Below are positions 31,465-39,879 of a stretch of DNA of 64,000 nucleotides, in pieces (positions within the stretch are counted from its first letter, which is position 1; each line of letters begins with the position of its first letter). Under the pieces are notes generated by a model. It ran no database searches, was not told where the DNA came from, and saw only the letters and a list, made by a program, of their open reading frames with translations. A program made the position numbers and the translations under genes. The DNA lies in assembly GCF_013186535.1 (NCBI RefSeq), contig NZ_JABMCZ010000002.1, positions 1,426,001 through 1,490,000 on the forward strand. Direction: 5' to 3'. The stretch is from Nocardia terpenica (lineage in GTDB: Bacteria > Actinomycetota > Actinomycetes > Mycobacteriales > Mycobacteriaceae).

Positions 31465-33362
31465 CCACCCCGAAGAATCTGTCCTCTCGGTACGAGCTGG
31501 GCGAGATCATCGGGTTCGGCGGAATGTCGGAGGTGCACAAGGCCCGCGACATGCGTCTCGGCCGGGACGTGGCGATCAAGGTGCTGCGCGCCGATCTGGC
31601 CCGCGACCCCACCTTCTATCTGCGGTTCAAACGCGAGGCCCAGAACGCGGCCGCGCTGAATCATCCGGCGATCGTGGCGGTCTACGACACCGGTGAGGCC
31701 GAGGTCGACGGCGGTCCGCTGCCCTACATCGTGATGGAGTACGTCGACGGCGACACCCTGCGCGACATCGTGCGCGGCAAGGGTCCGCTGCCGCCGCGGC
31801 GCGCGATGGAGGTCATCGCGGATGTGTGTGCGGCGCTGGACTTCAGCCACAAGAACGGCATCGTGCACCGCGATATGAAGCCCGCCAACATCATGATCAA
31901 CCGGCAGGGCGCGGTGAAGGTGATGGACTTCGGCATCGCCCGCGCGATCGCCGACAGCTCCAATCCGATGACGCAGACCGCCGCGGTGATCGGCACCGCG
32001 CAGTACCTGTCGCCCGAGCAGGCCCGCGGCGAGCAGGTCGACGCGCGCTCGGACGTCTACTCCGTGGGCTGCGTGCTGTACGAGATCCTCACGGGCGAGC
32101 CGCCTTTCACCGGTGACTCGCCGATCGCGGTGGCCTACCAGCATGTGCGGGAGGATCCGAATCTGCCCTCGCACGTGCATCCGGGCGTGCCGCGCGAACT
32201 CGACTCGGTCGTGCTCAAGGCGATGGCCAAGAATCCGGCCAACCGCTATCAGACCGCGGCGGAGATGCGCGCCGACCTGATTCGGGTGCTGGGCGGGCAG
32301 AAGCCGCAGGCGCCCACGGTGATGACCGAGGAGGACCGCACCACCTTCCTGGGCGCGGTCGATTCGCCGCACCGCTATCGCGGCGAGGAGATGGACGATC
32401 AGGAGCCGCCGGATTCTCGTGGTTCGCGCCGCGGATTGCTGATCGGCGCGGGTGTGGTCGGCGCGGTGGCGCTGCTGTTCGCGCTGTTCTGGGTGCTGAT
32501 CGGCCCGGGCAGCAATTCCGACCAGATCACGATTCCGGACAACCTGGCGAACAAGCCGGTCGCCCAGGTGCAAGATCAGTTGCAGAAGGCCGGTTTCTCG
32601 GTCGCCATCCAGCAGAAGCCCGACAGCAAAGTGGCGATCAACAATGTGATCTCCACGCAGCCGATGGGCGGTTCCCGGGCGCCGAGGGGTAGCACCGTCA
32701 CCGTGCAGGTGTCCAGCGGCCCGCAGGCGGTCCCGGTGCCGGATCTGACGAAACTCACCCAGCAGCAGGCGGATCAGAAGCTGACGGCCTCGGACCTGCG
32801 GCTGGATCCGAACGTGCAGCGCGACTTCTCCAGCCCCGACGACAAGGACAAGGTGATCCGGCAGAGCTCCCCGCCGGGCTCGAAGATCGACGCGGGCAGC
32901 CCGATCGCCATCACCCTGGGCAAGGGCCCCGAGCAGGTGCGCGTCCCCGACGTGGTGGGCCAGCAGATCGACGTGGCCCGGCCGAACCTGGAGGACAGCG
33001 CGGGCTTCAAGGTGGTCGTCCAGCGCGTGAACTCCTCCAGCCCCCCGGGCCAGGTGCTGTCCACCGACCCCTCCGGCGGCTCCATGGCCGACAAGGGCTC
33101 CACCATCACCGTCCAGGTGGCCACCAGCGACCAGATCACCGCCCCCGACCTGCGCGGCCTGACCGCCTCCCAGGCATTCGACAAGCTCCGCGCATCCGGC
33201 TGGACCGGCGGCATGGCCCAAATCATCCAATCCAACCGCCCCACCCTCGACGGCAGCAGCGTAGGCAAGGTCCTCGACCAGTCCCCCGCCCCAGGCTCCC
33301 CCCTCTCCAAAACCGGCGCAGTAACAATCTACGTCGGCGTCCTCCTCCTCGGCCCCCCATAA
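31461..33362 (+). CDS. pknB: Serine/threonine protein kinase PknB with four PASTA domains
   Basis: Essential STPK that senses muropeptides/lipid II and phosphorylates the cell-wall machinery encoded around it. It has 633 residues. The kinase domain has GFGGMSEVHKA, Lys40 in VAIKVL, HRDMKPANIMI, DFGIARAI and the SPEQARG loop. A transmembrane helix (GVVGAVALLFALFWVLIG, near 330) leads to four PASTA repeats, recognisable by IPDNLANKPVAQVQDQL, VPDLTKLTQQQADQKL, VPDVVGQQIDVARPNL and APDLRGLTASQAFDKL. ATG overlaps the pknA stop. It is the last gene of the seven-gene operon. The frame is open far upstream through pknA, but the start at 31461 gives the normal N-terminus. Confidence 0.96.
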   Translation: MTTPKNLSSRYELGEIIGFGGMSEVHKARDMRLGRDVAIKVLRADLARDPTFYLRFKREAQNAAALNHPAIVAVYDTGEAEVDGGPLPYIVMEYVDGDTLRDIVRGKGPLPPRRAMEVIADVCAALDFSHKNGIVHRDMKPANIMINRQGAVKVMDFGIARAIADSSNPMTQTAAVIGTAQYLSPEQARGEQVDARSDVYSVGCVLYEILTGEPPFTGDSPIAVAYQHVREDPNLPSHVHPGVPRELDSVVLKAMAKNPANRYQTAAEMRADLIRVLGGQKPQAPTVMTEEDRTTFLGAVDSPHRYRGEEMDDQEPPDSRGSRRGLLIGAGVVGAVALLFALFWVLIGPGSNSDQITIPDNLANKPVAQVQDQLQKAGFSVAIQQKPDSKVAINNVISTQPMGGSRAPRGSTVTVQVSSGPQAVPVPDLTKLTQQQADQKLTASDLRLDPNVQRDFSSPDDKDKVIRQSSPPGSKIDAGSPIAITLGKGPEQVRVPDVVGQQIDVARPNLEDSAGFKVVVQRVNSSSPPGQVLSTDPSGGSMADKGSTITVQVATSDQITAPDLRGLTASQAFDKLRASGWTGGMAQIIQSNRPTLDGSSVGKVLDQSPAPGSPLSKTGAVTIYVGVLLLGPP

Positions 33363-33404
33363 CCCACCACCCCTCGACAGCCATCCCGCTCGGCCCCCAA
33401 CCGC

Positions 33405-33565
33405 ATCCCGGCACGCGCTCAACTCTCACTCCGGCGTGCGCGCAACTCTCACCCCGGCACGCGCCCAACCCTCATCCCGGCGTGCGCGCAACCGTCACCC
33501 CGGCACGCGCCCAACCCTCATCCCGGCACGCGCCCAACCCTCACCCTGGCATGCGCGCAACCGTC
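33405..33565. repeat. 23-bp minisatellite, seven units
   Basis: Seven head-to-tail 23-base units of the form A(T/C)CCCGGC(A/G)(C/T)GCGC.CAAC..TC. Each begins with the sequence that forms the left arm of the terminator at 33566, and the eighth unit is that arm. No unique spacers separate units, so this is not a CRISPR array. Together with the terminator it fills the gap between pknB and the convergent deaminase gene. Confidence 0.85.
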
Positions 33566-33590
33566 ATCCCGGCGTGCTTTTGGCCGGGAT
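33566..33590. terminator. Bidirectional terminator after pknB
   Basis: ATCCCGGC (33566-33573) pairs with GCCGGGAT (33583-33590) around a nine-base loop containing TTTT. It sits between the convergent ends of pknB and the deaminase gene. Confidence 0.75.
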
Positions 33591-34048
33591 CAAGACAATT
33601 CGAGGTGGCGGTTCATGGACATGGCTTCCTCGGCTAGGTCGGGGAGTTCTATGACCTCTACGCCGTGTTCGCGGAGTTTTTCCACGCCGATGCAGTTGTC
33701 GACGAAGGTGGCGGGTTCGCGCCAGGCTATGACTACGCGGGAGATGCCTGCCGCCAGAATGCGATCCGTGCACGGGGGGCGGTCGGGGGAGGCGCGCCGG
33801 GAGCACGGCTCGAGGGTGCTGTAGAGGGTGGCGGTGCGCAGCCTCGGGTCGTCGCCGAGCTTGTTCAGGGCCGATTCCTCGGCATGCACCTTCGGGTCGG
33901 TCTCGCGCGAATAGCCGTGTGTCAGTTCGACTCCGTCGGCGCCGACGACCACCGCGCCGACCGAGAACGCGGTCGGGCTCGGCGGGCACAATCGGGCCAG
34001 TCCGATCGCGTGGTGCATCCAGAAGCGGTGCGAGCCGGGCGCTTCCAT
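33590..34048 (-). CDS. RibD-type deaminase domain protein
   Basis: Zinc-dependent cytidine/deoxycytidylate deaminase-fold protein of 152 residues, resembling the N-terminal deaminase half of RibD, which deaminates the pyrimidine intermediate of riboflavin synthesis. The zinc site is visible as HAEES (His and catalytic Glu) and the PCS...PPC pair of cysteines (EPCSRRASPDRPPC). ATG at 34048 gives MEAPGSHRFWMHHAI. It follows the separate reductase gene by 28 bases in the same operon. The two halves that are normally one RibD protein are thus split and in reverse order. A distinct pyrimidine deaminase role is possible. Confidence 0.85.
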   Translation of the reverse strand: MEAPGSHRFWMHHAIGLARLCPPSPTAFSVGAVVVGADGVELTHGYSRETDPKVHAEESALNKLGDDPRLRTATLYSTLEPCSRRASPDRPPCTDRILAAGISRVVIAWREPATFVDNCIGVEKLREHGVEVIELPDLAEEAMSMNRHLELS

Positions 34049-34076
34049 GGGCGTGCCCTCCGTCCGTCGGTGGCGG

Positions 34077-34742
34077 CTACAGCAGATAGCGCAGCACGGC
34101 GATATCGCCGAGGCGGGTGACATCCGCCAATTCCATTCTGCGCCGCGGCCCCCCGGGGAAGTCGGCCGGACCGAGGAAACGCGGGGCCGCCGGATCGCCG
34201 ACCAGGATCGGCGCCACCGCCATCAGCAGCTCGTCGGCCAGCCCGGACGCGAGAAAGGTGGTGTGGATGTGGGTGCCGCCCTCGACCATCAACCGGCGCA
34301 CGCCGCGCCGCCCGAGGTCGTCCAGCAGCGCCCCGAAATCCGGTGTGCCGCCGAGCGATACGACCTCGGCCAGACCCGCGAGGCGGTCCCCGAGCCGGGC
34401 CGCGCCGCGATCGGTGGTGTACACCAGCTTGTCCCCGCCGTGCCGCCAGAAACGCAGTTCGGGGTCGAGGTCGCCGCTCGCGCTGACCGTCACCTTCAGC
34501 GGGTACTCCGGCTTCCCGGCGGCGATCCGGCGCGCGCGGCGCGCATCGCTGTTCACCACCAGCCGGGGATTGTCGCGCCGCAGCGTCCGCGCGCCGACCA
34601 GGATTGCGTCGCTGTCCGCGCGCACCGCGTCGACCCGGTCGAAATCCTCGGGATTGGACAGCAGCAGCCGCTCGGGGCTCGCATCGTCGATGTATCCGTC
34701 GATGCTGACCGCCACCGACAGCAGCACATACGGTCGTGTCAC
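34077..34742 (-). CDS. RibD C-terminal-type pyrimidine reductase
   Basis: NADPH-dependent reductase of 221 residues with the dihydrofolate-reductase-like RibD_C fold. Segments seen are LLSVAVSIDGYIDD (N-terminal substrate loop), DAILVGARTLRRDNPRL, and RRLMVEGGTHIHTTFLASGLADEL with the conserved Glu-Gly-Gly. Family members reduce the ribosyl-amino-pyrimidine of riboflavin synthesis. GTG at 34742 lies 12 bases after the trpG stop, and the deaminase half follows. If this pair is the cell's RibD, riboflavin synthesis runs from an operon with a glutamine amidotransferase; if not, it may be a paralogous tailoring pair. Confidence 0.88.
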   Translation of the reverse strand: MTRPYVLLSVAVSIDGYIDDASPERLLLSNPEDFDRVDAVRADSDAILVGARTLRRDNPRLVVNSDARRARRIAAGKPEYPLKVTVSASGDLDPELRFWRHGGDKLVYTTDRGAARLGDRLAGLAEVVSLGGTPDFGALLDDLGRRGVRRLMVEGGTHIHTTFLASGLADELLMAVAPILVGDPAAPRFLGPADFPGGPRRRMELADVTRLGDIAVLRYLL

Positions 34743-34754
34743 GCTGTGATCAGA

Positions 34755-35393
34755 TCACACCAGCGCGGCGACTTCCGCCTCCAGCGTGCGCACCAGTCCC
34801 TCGGCCGGGCGTTCGCCGCACACGCCCAGCCAGTTGGCCAGCATCCGGTGGCCGCCCTGGGTGAGCACCGACTCGGGGTGGAACTGCACGCCGTGAATGG
34901 GCAGCGTGCGGTGCCGCATGGCCATCACGATGCCGCTGTCGGTGCGGCCGATCACCTCGAGCTCGGCGGGCAGGGTGTTCTCCAGGACCGTCAGCGAGTG
35001 GTAGCGGGTGGCGGTGAACGGATCGGGCAGCCCGGCCAGCACGCCCGCGCCGATGTGGAAGACCGAGCTGGTCTTGCCGTGCAGCAGTTCGGGGGCGCGG
35101 GTCACCGTCGCGCCGAACGCCGCGCCGATGGCCTGATGGCCCAGGCACACGCCGAGCAGTGGGGTACCGGCGCGGGTGCAGGCGTGCACCAGGTCGATGC
35201 TGGCGCCCGCGCGGTCCGGCGTGCCGGGGCCGGGGCTGATCAGCACGCCGTCGAAGTCGCGCACCACCCGGTCCGGATCGGCGAGGTGCGGGTCGTCGTT
35301 GCGCCACACGGTGGCCTCGACGCCCAGCTGGCCCAGGTACTGCACCAGGTTGAACACGAAGCTGTCGTAGTTGTCGACGACCAGTACACGCAT
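34755..35393 (-). CDS. trpG: Anthranilate/aminodeoxychorismate synthase component II (glutamine amidotransferase)
   Basis: Class I glutamine amidotransferase subunit of 212 residues that supplies ammonia to TrpE or PabB for tryptophan or folate synthesis. The triad is Cys83 in GVCLGHQ, with His172 and Glu174 in FHPES. The oxyanion-strand motif SPGPGTPD (about 53-60) and the N-terminal VDNYDSFVFNLVQYLG are typical. The equivalent gene occupies the same place next to pknB in mycobacteria. Here it heads an operon with the split RibD-like genes. The plus-strand crgA starts 138 bases away. Confidence 0.93.
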   Translation of the reverse strand: MRVLVVDNYDSFVFNLVQYLGQLGVEATVWRNDDPHLADPDRVVRDFDGVLISPGPGTPDRAGASIDLVHACTRAGTPLLGVCLGHQAIGAAFGATVTRAPELLHGKTSSVFHIGAGVLAGLPDPFTATRYHSLTVLENTLPAELEVIGRTDSGIVMAMRHRTLPIHGVQFHPESVLTQGGHRMLANWLGVCGERPAEGLVRTLEAEVAALV

Positions 35394-35531
35394 GGTCGCA
35401 GCGTACGTGGCCACCGGACGCGCCGTCACGGGGGAATAGCCGGGGCCACGCGTGACAACAGTCCGGCAGGCATGCGTATACCCAGGTGGGCTAGCCTTTA
35501 GGCAGACCTGTACCCCGAATACGAGGACGTC

Positions 35532-35795
35532 ATGCCCAAGTCGAAGGTCCGCAAGAAGACCGACTACACGGTCAATCCGGCCAGCCGCATCCCGGTGAAG
35601 GTCAAGGGTGGCCCGTCCCCCGTGTGGTACGTGACCATCATGCTCGGCTTCATGCTGGCCGGGCTGGCCTGGTTGCTGGTGTACTACCTGGGCTCCGACC
35701 ACATCGAGTGGATGGCGAACCTCAACGCCTGGAACTTCCTGATCGGCTTCGGGCTCATGGTCATCGGCCTGATCATGACCATGCGCTGGCGTTGA
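35532..35795 (+). CDS. crgA: Cell division protein CrgA
   Basis: Small septum-recruitment protein of 87 residues that helps bring FtsI and FtsQ-type proteins to the division site. The basic N-terminus MPKSKVRKKTDYTV and the sequence VKVKGGPSPVWYVTIMLGFM are near-invariant in actinobacterial CrgA. Two transmembrane helices (VTIMLGFMLAGLAWLLVYY and LIGFGLMVIGLIMTMRW) follow. Its place near pknB, trpG and ppiA matches the mycobacterial order. Confidence 0.95.
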   Translation: MPKSKVRKKTDYTVNPASRIPVKVKGGPSPVWYVTIMLGFMLAGLAWLLVYYLGSDHIEWMANLNAWNFLIGFGLMVIGLIMTMRWR

Positions 35796-35880
35796 CCCGC
35801 ACATTCGAGGCATCACATCCGTGTTATTCATGCACACCTGTGGATGATTCTGTGGACAACTCGAGGAGCGATTGGGGACT

Positions 35881-36345
35881 GTGACCGCTTCGGAATCCGG
35901 GTCCCGGCTCGCCTGGTCCACGCCACCGGGAGCCCTCGCCGCGGCGGCCGTCGGCGGTGTGGCGCTGGCCGGTGCCGCCGTCCTCGCCACGGACGCGCCC
36001 AGCCGCCTGCTGGTCGGCGTGGCGGCCCTCGCGCTGCTCGGCCTGGCCGGGCTGGGCCTGCGGCAACGCCCCCGCCTCACGATCGTGCCCGGCGCCCGGC
36101 CGCGACTGGTCGTGCGCGGCCTGCTCGGACCGGCGGAGTACGCCCCCGAACAGATCCTGCGCGCCCGGGTGGTGGGCTTCCGGCGGCTCGGCCGCAGGGT
36201 CCCGAACCTGGAACTGGATGTCGACCACGACGGCCACGAGCGGCTGCTGATCTTCGGCCGCTGGGACCTGGGCACCCATCCCGAGGACGTGCTCGAAGCC
36301 CTGATCACGCACGGATTGGCGCCGCGCGCCCCGGGACAGCGCTGA
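35881..36345 (+). CDS. PH-domain membrane protein
   Basis: Protein of 154 residues equivalent in position to the mycobacterial gene between crgA and ppiA. Two N-terminal transmembrane segments (LAAAAVGGVALAGAAVLA and LLVGVAALALLGLAGLGL) precede a small beta-rich PH-like domain (PRLVVRGLLGPAEYAPEQIL, VVGFRRLGRRVPNLELDV). GTG at 35881 is used; GAGGAG at 35863 also allows TTG at 35872. It is convergent with the rhomboid gene, whose stop follows directly. Function unknown. Confidence 0.8.
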   Translation: MTASESGSRLAWSTPPGALAAAAVGGVALAGAAVLATDAPSRLLVGVAALALLGLAGLGLRQRPRLTIVPGARPRLVVRGLLGPAEYAPEQILRARVVGFRRLGRRVPNLELDVDHDGHERLLIFGRWDLGTHPEDVLEALITHGLAPRAPGQR

Positions 36346-37218
36346 TCAGGACATCGCCACCGCAGCAGCGACGATGAGCACCATCGACGCCAGCGCCACC
36401 GCGGCCACCGCGGCCCAGCCGATCGTCCACGCCGCCTCCCGGGTGCGGGCCTTCACCCACTCCGGCAGGAACAGGATTCCCCCGGCGGCCAGCGTTCCGG
36501 CCGCGAGCCCGCCCAGGTGACCCCACAGCGAGATGTGCGGCACCGACACGCTGATCAGCAGGTTGATGGCGATGAGCACCAGCATCTGCACCGGGCTCTG
36601 CCGCAACCGCAGCAGGATGACCGTCATCGCGCCGAACAGGCCGTAGATCGCCCCCGACGCGCCCGCGGTCGCGGAGTCCTGCGCCAGCAGCATCACCGCG
36701 GCGGCCCCGCCGAGCAGCGAGGTCAGATAGACCGCCAGATAGCGCCGCCAGCCCAGCACCAGCTCGGTATCGCGGCCCAGGATGTAGAGCGCGAACATAT
36801 TGACCGCCAGATGCAGCGGCCCGAAGTGCAGGAACCCGCCGCCGAGCACCCGCAGCCACTGCCCCTGCGCCACCAGGTTCGGCGCGAGCACCCAGTCGTA
36901 GAACAGCCGCGAGGACTGGTTGTCGGCGATGCTGTGCGCCTGGGCGGCCGTGACCGCGAAGACCGCGACATTGATCGCGATCAGCGCGTAGGTCACCCGC
37001 GGCGTGGGCCGCGCCTGCACCGGAGTTCCGACGGCGCTGCGCACCGGCGGCGCCTGGGCGCTGTCGCGATGCAGGCAGTCCACGCAGTGCTGGCCGACCG
37101 CGGCCGGGCGCAGGCATTCGGGGCAGGCGGGCCGCCCGCACCGCGTGCAGGCCAGTCCGGTCGATCGGTCGGGATGGCGAAAGCAGTTGGGTGCGGGCGG
37201 ATTCGGGTTCACGGTCAC
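36346..37218 (-). CDS. Rhomboid-family intramembrane serine protease with N-terminal zinc finger
   Basis: Intramembrane protease of 290 residues. The first about 55 residues hold a B-box-like zinc finger with Cys/His pairs (CFRHPDR, CTRCGRPACPEC, CVDCLHRD). Six transmembrane helices follow. The catalytic serine is Ser188 in GASGAIYG, and its partner histidine is His234 in WGHLGG. HFGPLHLAVNMFALY is the conserved HxxxN region of helix 2. GTG at 37218 starts 13 bases after the ppiA stop on the same strand, so the two form an operon, as in mycobacteria. Confidence 0.93.
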   Translation of the reverse strand: MTVNPNPPAPNCFRHPDRSTGLACTRCGRPACPECLRPAAVGQHCVDCLHRDSAQAPPVRSAVGTPVQARPTPRVTYALIAINVAVFAVTAAQAHSIADNQSSRLFYDWVLAPNLVAQGQWLRVLGGGFLHFGPLHLAVNMFALYILGRDTELVLGWRRYLAVYLTSLLGGAAAVMLLAQDSATAGASGAIYGLFGAMTVILLRLRQSPVQMLVLIAINLLISVSVPHISLWGHLGGLAAGTLAAGGILFLPEWVKARTREAAWTIGWAAVAAVALASMVLIVAAAVAMS

Positions 37219-37231
37219 TCGATGGGGTCGG

Positions 37232-37768
37232 TCAGGCCAGGGTGATGCCGGAGATCACGACCGGCTCCTTGGGGCGGTCGTTGCGGTCGGTCGGGGTGGC
37301 GGCGATCGCGTCCACGACCTTGCGCGAGTCCGGGTCGATCACCTCACCGAAGATGGTGTGCCGCCGGTTCAGATGAGTCTGCGGCGACACGGTGATGAAG
37401 AACTGCGACCCGTTGGTGCCCGGACCGGCGTTGGCCATGCCGAGCAGATACGGACGGTCGAACCGAAGATCGGGATGGAACTCGTCCTTGAACTCGTACC
37501 CCGGCCCGCCGCGCCCGGTCCCGGTGGGATCGCCGGTCTGAATCATGAAGCCGTCGATCACCCGGTGGAACACGGCGCCGTCGTAGAACGGCCCGGACGC
37601 GGTCCCGGAGGCGTTCGGCGTGCTGTACGGGGCCGAACCATCGGCGAGACCGACGAAGTTCCGCACCGTGCGCGGGGCATGGTTACCGAAGAGCGAGATC
37701 TTGATGTCGCCGAGGGTGGTGTGCAGTGTGGCCACGGCAGTCTGATTCGGTGAGGTCACGCCGACCAT
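37232..37768 (-). CDS. ppiA: Peptidyl-prolyl cis-trans isomerase (cyclophilin)
   Basis: Cytoplasmic cyclophilin of about 178 residues. Catalytic and substrate-pocket residues are seen in FHRVIDGFMIQTGDPTGTG (Arg, Phe, Gln), NGSQFFITV and LNRRHTIFGEV. The N-terminus ATLHTTLGDIKISLFGNHAP and APRTVRNFVGLADG match the mycobacterial PpiA. ATG at 37768 or GTG at 37759 could be used; neither has a strong ribosome binding site. It sits immediately upstream of the rhomboid gene. Confidence 0.92.
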   Translation of the reverse strand: MVGVTSPNQTAVATLHTTLGDIKISLFGNHAPRTVRNFVGLADGSAPYSTPNASGTASGPFYDGAVFHRVIDGFMIQTGDPTGTGRGGPGYEFKDEFHPDLRFDRPYLLGMANAGPGTNGSQFFITVSPQTHLNRRHTIFGEVIDPDSRKVVDAIAATPTDRNDRPKEPVVISGITLA

Positions 37769-37839
37769 CGTGCCACGTGCGGCGGTACCGCCCGGCGGCC
37801 CGCCGCTCCGCGCGTTGCCGGGTGCGGAGTTCGCGGCCG

Positions 37840-38010
37840 CTACGACAGCCGCGCCGCGGCCTGCGGGGCCGACCCGTTGCTCGAATAGCCCAGCCGCGGC
37901 GGCGCGGCCGCGGGCTCGGGCAGCGGGGAGCGGCGATTGACCACCAGCCAGGCGGCACCACCGGCCAGCGCGATCAGAAGGACGGCCAGGAGCCGGTTTC
38001 GCGACGACAT
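37840..38010 (-). CDS. Small membrane-anchored hypothetical protein
   Basis: A 56-residue protein with a basic N-terminus (MSSRNR), one hydrophobic segment (LLAVLLIALAGGAAWLVV) and a Pro/Ala-rich outer part ending QAAARLS. It could be a signal anchor. No family was recognised. It lies between the ABC transporter genes and ppiA on the same strand. Support is its clean membrane-anchor layout and codon use. Confidence 0.45.
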   Translation of the reverse strand: MSSRNRLLAVLLIALAGGAAWLVVNRRSPLPEPAAAPPRLGYSSNGSAPQAAARLS

Positions 38011-38065
38011 GCGACCACTGTGGCACAGCAACACGATTCGCGCAGTAACGACCGGTCACCCGCGA

Positions 38066-38908
38066 TCAGCGGCCGACCGATCGCTTGAACTGCCGCAGCG
38101 ACAGCGGCACGAACACCACCAGAATCACCACCACCCACAGCAGCGTGGTGGCCACCGGATGCCGCATCGACCACACGTCCGGCGCCGGCGCCAGCGGACT
38201 GATGTTGCCGAACAGGTCGCGGGTGGCCTGGGTGACCGCCGAGACCGGATTCCAGTCCGCGACAACCCGCAGCGGCGTGGGCAGCTTCGCGCTGGGCACG
38301 AAGGTGTTGGCGATGAAGGTGAGCGGGAAGATCACCATGAAGCTGGCGTTGTTGAACACCTCCGGCGCGCGCACCGTCAGGCCGACCAGGGCCATCATCC
38401 AGGAGATCGCGTAGGCGAACAGCAACAGCAACACGTATCCGAGCACCGCGTCCAGCAGCGAGCCGCGGATCCGCCAGCCGACGATCAACCCGGTCAGCGA
38501 CATGACCACCAGGCTCACCAGATTGATCACCACGTCGGCGACCGTGCGCCCGACCAGCACCGCCGCCGGTGCCATCGGCAGCGAGCGGAACCGGTCGATA
38601 ATGCCCCGCTGCATGTCCTCGGCCAGGCTGGTCCCGGTGAAGGTGGCGCCGAAAACCGCGGTCTGGGCGAAGATTCCGGCGATCAGGAACTCGCGATAGG
38701 ACGTGCCCTCGACCTGGATCGCCGAGCCGAAGATGTAGGCGAACAGCAGCACGAACATGATCGGCGACAGCGTCGAGAAGATCAGTACGTCCGGCACACG
38801 CCTGATCTTGATGATATTGCGCTTGGCGATGGTCAGGCTGTCGGCGGCGACCATCCGGAGCCGTTCGGTGGCCGAGGGGTCGTCGACGGCCGGGATGACG
38901 GTGCTCAT
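38066..38908 (-). CDS. ABC-2 type transporter permease (DrrB-like)
   Basis: Membrane subunit of 280 residues for an exporter of the daunorubicin-resistance type. Six transmembrane helices are visible, starting with LIFSTLSPIMFVLLFAYIFG. EFLIAGIFAQTAVFGATFTG and GIIDRFRSLPMAPAAVLVGR form the conserved coupling-helix region, and PLTFIANTFVPSAKLP is the ABC-2 signature near the fifth helix. ATG at 38908 overlaps the stop of the ATPase gene, so subunits are made in step. Substrate unknown; drugs or lipids are typical. Confidence 0.92.
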   Translation of the reverse strand: MSTVIPAVDDPSATERLRMVAADSLTIAKRNIIKIRRVPDVLIFSTLSPIMFVLLFAYIFGSAIQVEGTSYREFLIAGIFAQTAVFGATFTGTSLAEDMQRGIIDRFRSLPMAPAAVLVGRTVADVVINLVSLVVMSLTGLIVGWRIRGSLLDAVLGYVLLLLFAYAISWMMALVGLTVRAPEVFNNASFMVIFPLTFIANTFVPSAKLPTPLRVVADWNPVSAVTQATRDLFGNISPLAPAPDVWSMRHPVATTLLWVVVILVVFVPLSLRQFKRSVGR

Positions 38909-39879
38909 CGGGTGGATCCTTCCGTGGTCCGCAGTTCCTCGACGGCCTCGTGCCCGGTGAGGGTGAGGAACACGTCGTCCAGCGACGGCCGCCGCAGCCC
39001 GACATCGTGAATCTTCACGTGGTGGTTGCCGAGCAGGCCGATCGCGTCGATCAGCGCCTGCGAGCCGTCGCTCACCGGCACCGTGATCCGCCGCAGCCCC
39101 GGCTCGAGGTGCATCTCGCCGACGGCCAGCCCGGCCAGGGCCCGCCGCGCGGTGTCCAGGCTGTCGGCGTGGTCGACGGTGAGCTCGATGCGGTCGCCGC
39201 CGACCATGGTCTTCAGCTCGTCGGCGGTGCCGCGGGCGATGACCCGGCCGTGGTCGATGACGGCGATGGCGTCGGCCAGCCGGTCGGCCTCCTCCATGTA
39301 CTGGGTGGTGAGCAGCAGCGTGGTGCCGCCCGCGACCAGTTCCTCGATGACGTCCCACAGATCGAGCCGGGCGCGTGGGTCCAGGCCGGTGGTCGGCTCG
39401 TCCAGGAACAGCACCGGCGGGTTGGCGACCAGCGCCCCGGCCAGGTCCAGGCGGCGGCGCATGCCGCCGGAGTAGCCCTTCACGGGCCGGTCACCGGCGT
39501 CGGTCAGGCGGAACCGGTCCAGTAACTCGCGCGCCCGCTCCTTGCTGCGCTGCACGCCCAGGTGGTACAGCCGCCCGACCATCTCCAGATTCTCGAAGCC
39601 GGTGAGATATTCGTCGACGGCCGCGTACTGCCCCGACGCGCCGATGTGCGCGCGCAGGCGGTGCGGTTCGCGCAGCACGTCGATGCCCGCCACCGTCGCG
39701 CTCCCGGAGTCGGGAACCAGCAGCGTGGTCAGCACCCGGACGGTGGTGGTCTTCCCGGCCCCGTTGGGCCCCAGCAGCGCGGTGACGGTGCCCTGCGGCA
39801 CCCGCAGATCGAGGTTGTCGAGCGCGGTCAACCGCCCGTATCTCTTGACCAGCCCCTCGGCGATGATGGCGTCGGGCAT
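38905..39879 (-). CDS. ABC transporter ATP-binding protein (DrrA-like)
   Basis: ATPase of 324 residues. Walker A is GPNGAGKTT, the signature is YSGGMRRRLDLAGAL, Walker B is VLFLDEPTTGLDP, and the switch histidine region has LLLTTQYMEEADRLAD. A C-terminal domain of about 100 residues is typical of DrrA exporters. ATG at 39879 follows AGGAG at six bases; an upstream ATG at 39894 lacks this. It is the first gene of the exporter pair, with about 550 gene-free bases before it. Confidence 0.93.
   Translation of the reverse strand: MPDAIIAEGLVKRYGRLTALDNLDLRVPQGTVTALLGPNGAGKTTTVRVLTTLLVPDSGSATVAGIDVLREPHRLRAHIGASGQYAAVDEYLTGFENLEMVGRLYHLGVQRSKERARELLDRFRLTDAGDRPVKGYSGGMRRRLDLAGALVANPPVLFLDEPTTGLDPRARLDLWDVIEELVAGGTTLLLTTQYMEEADRLADAIAVIDHGRVIARGTADELKTMVGGDRIELTVDHADSLDTARRALAGLAVGEMHLEPGLRRITVPVSDGSQALIDAIGLLGNHHVKIHDVGLRRPSLDDVFLTLTGHEAVEELRTTEGSTR

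Noticed and set aside
30051..33362. A single 1103-codon frame that includes pknB and reads through pknA in another frame
   Set aside because: The upstream part is antisense-like Arg/Gly-rich text lying over the real pknA frame. The normal PknB N-terminus starts at 31461, overlapping the pknA stop.
33405..33565. Possible CRISPR-like array
   Set aside because: Units of 23 bp abut with no unique spacers and no cas genes are nearby; it is a minisatellite.
34755..36308. TrpG extended upstream to 517 residues
   Set aside because: The extra part is antisense to crgA and the PH-domain gene; the standard TrpG N-terminus begins at ATG 35393.
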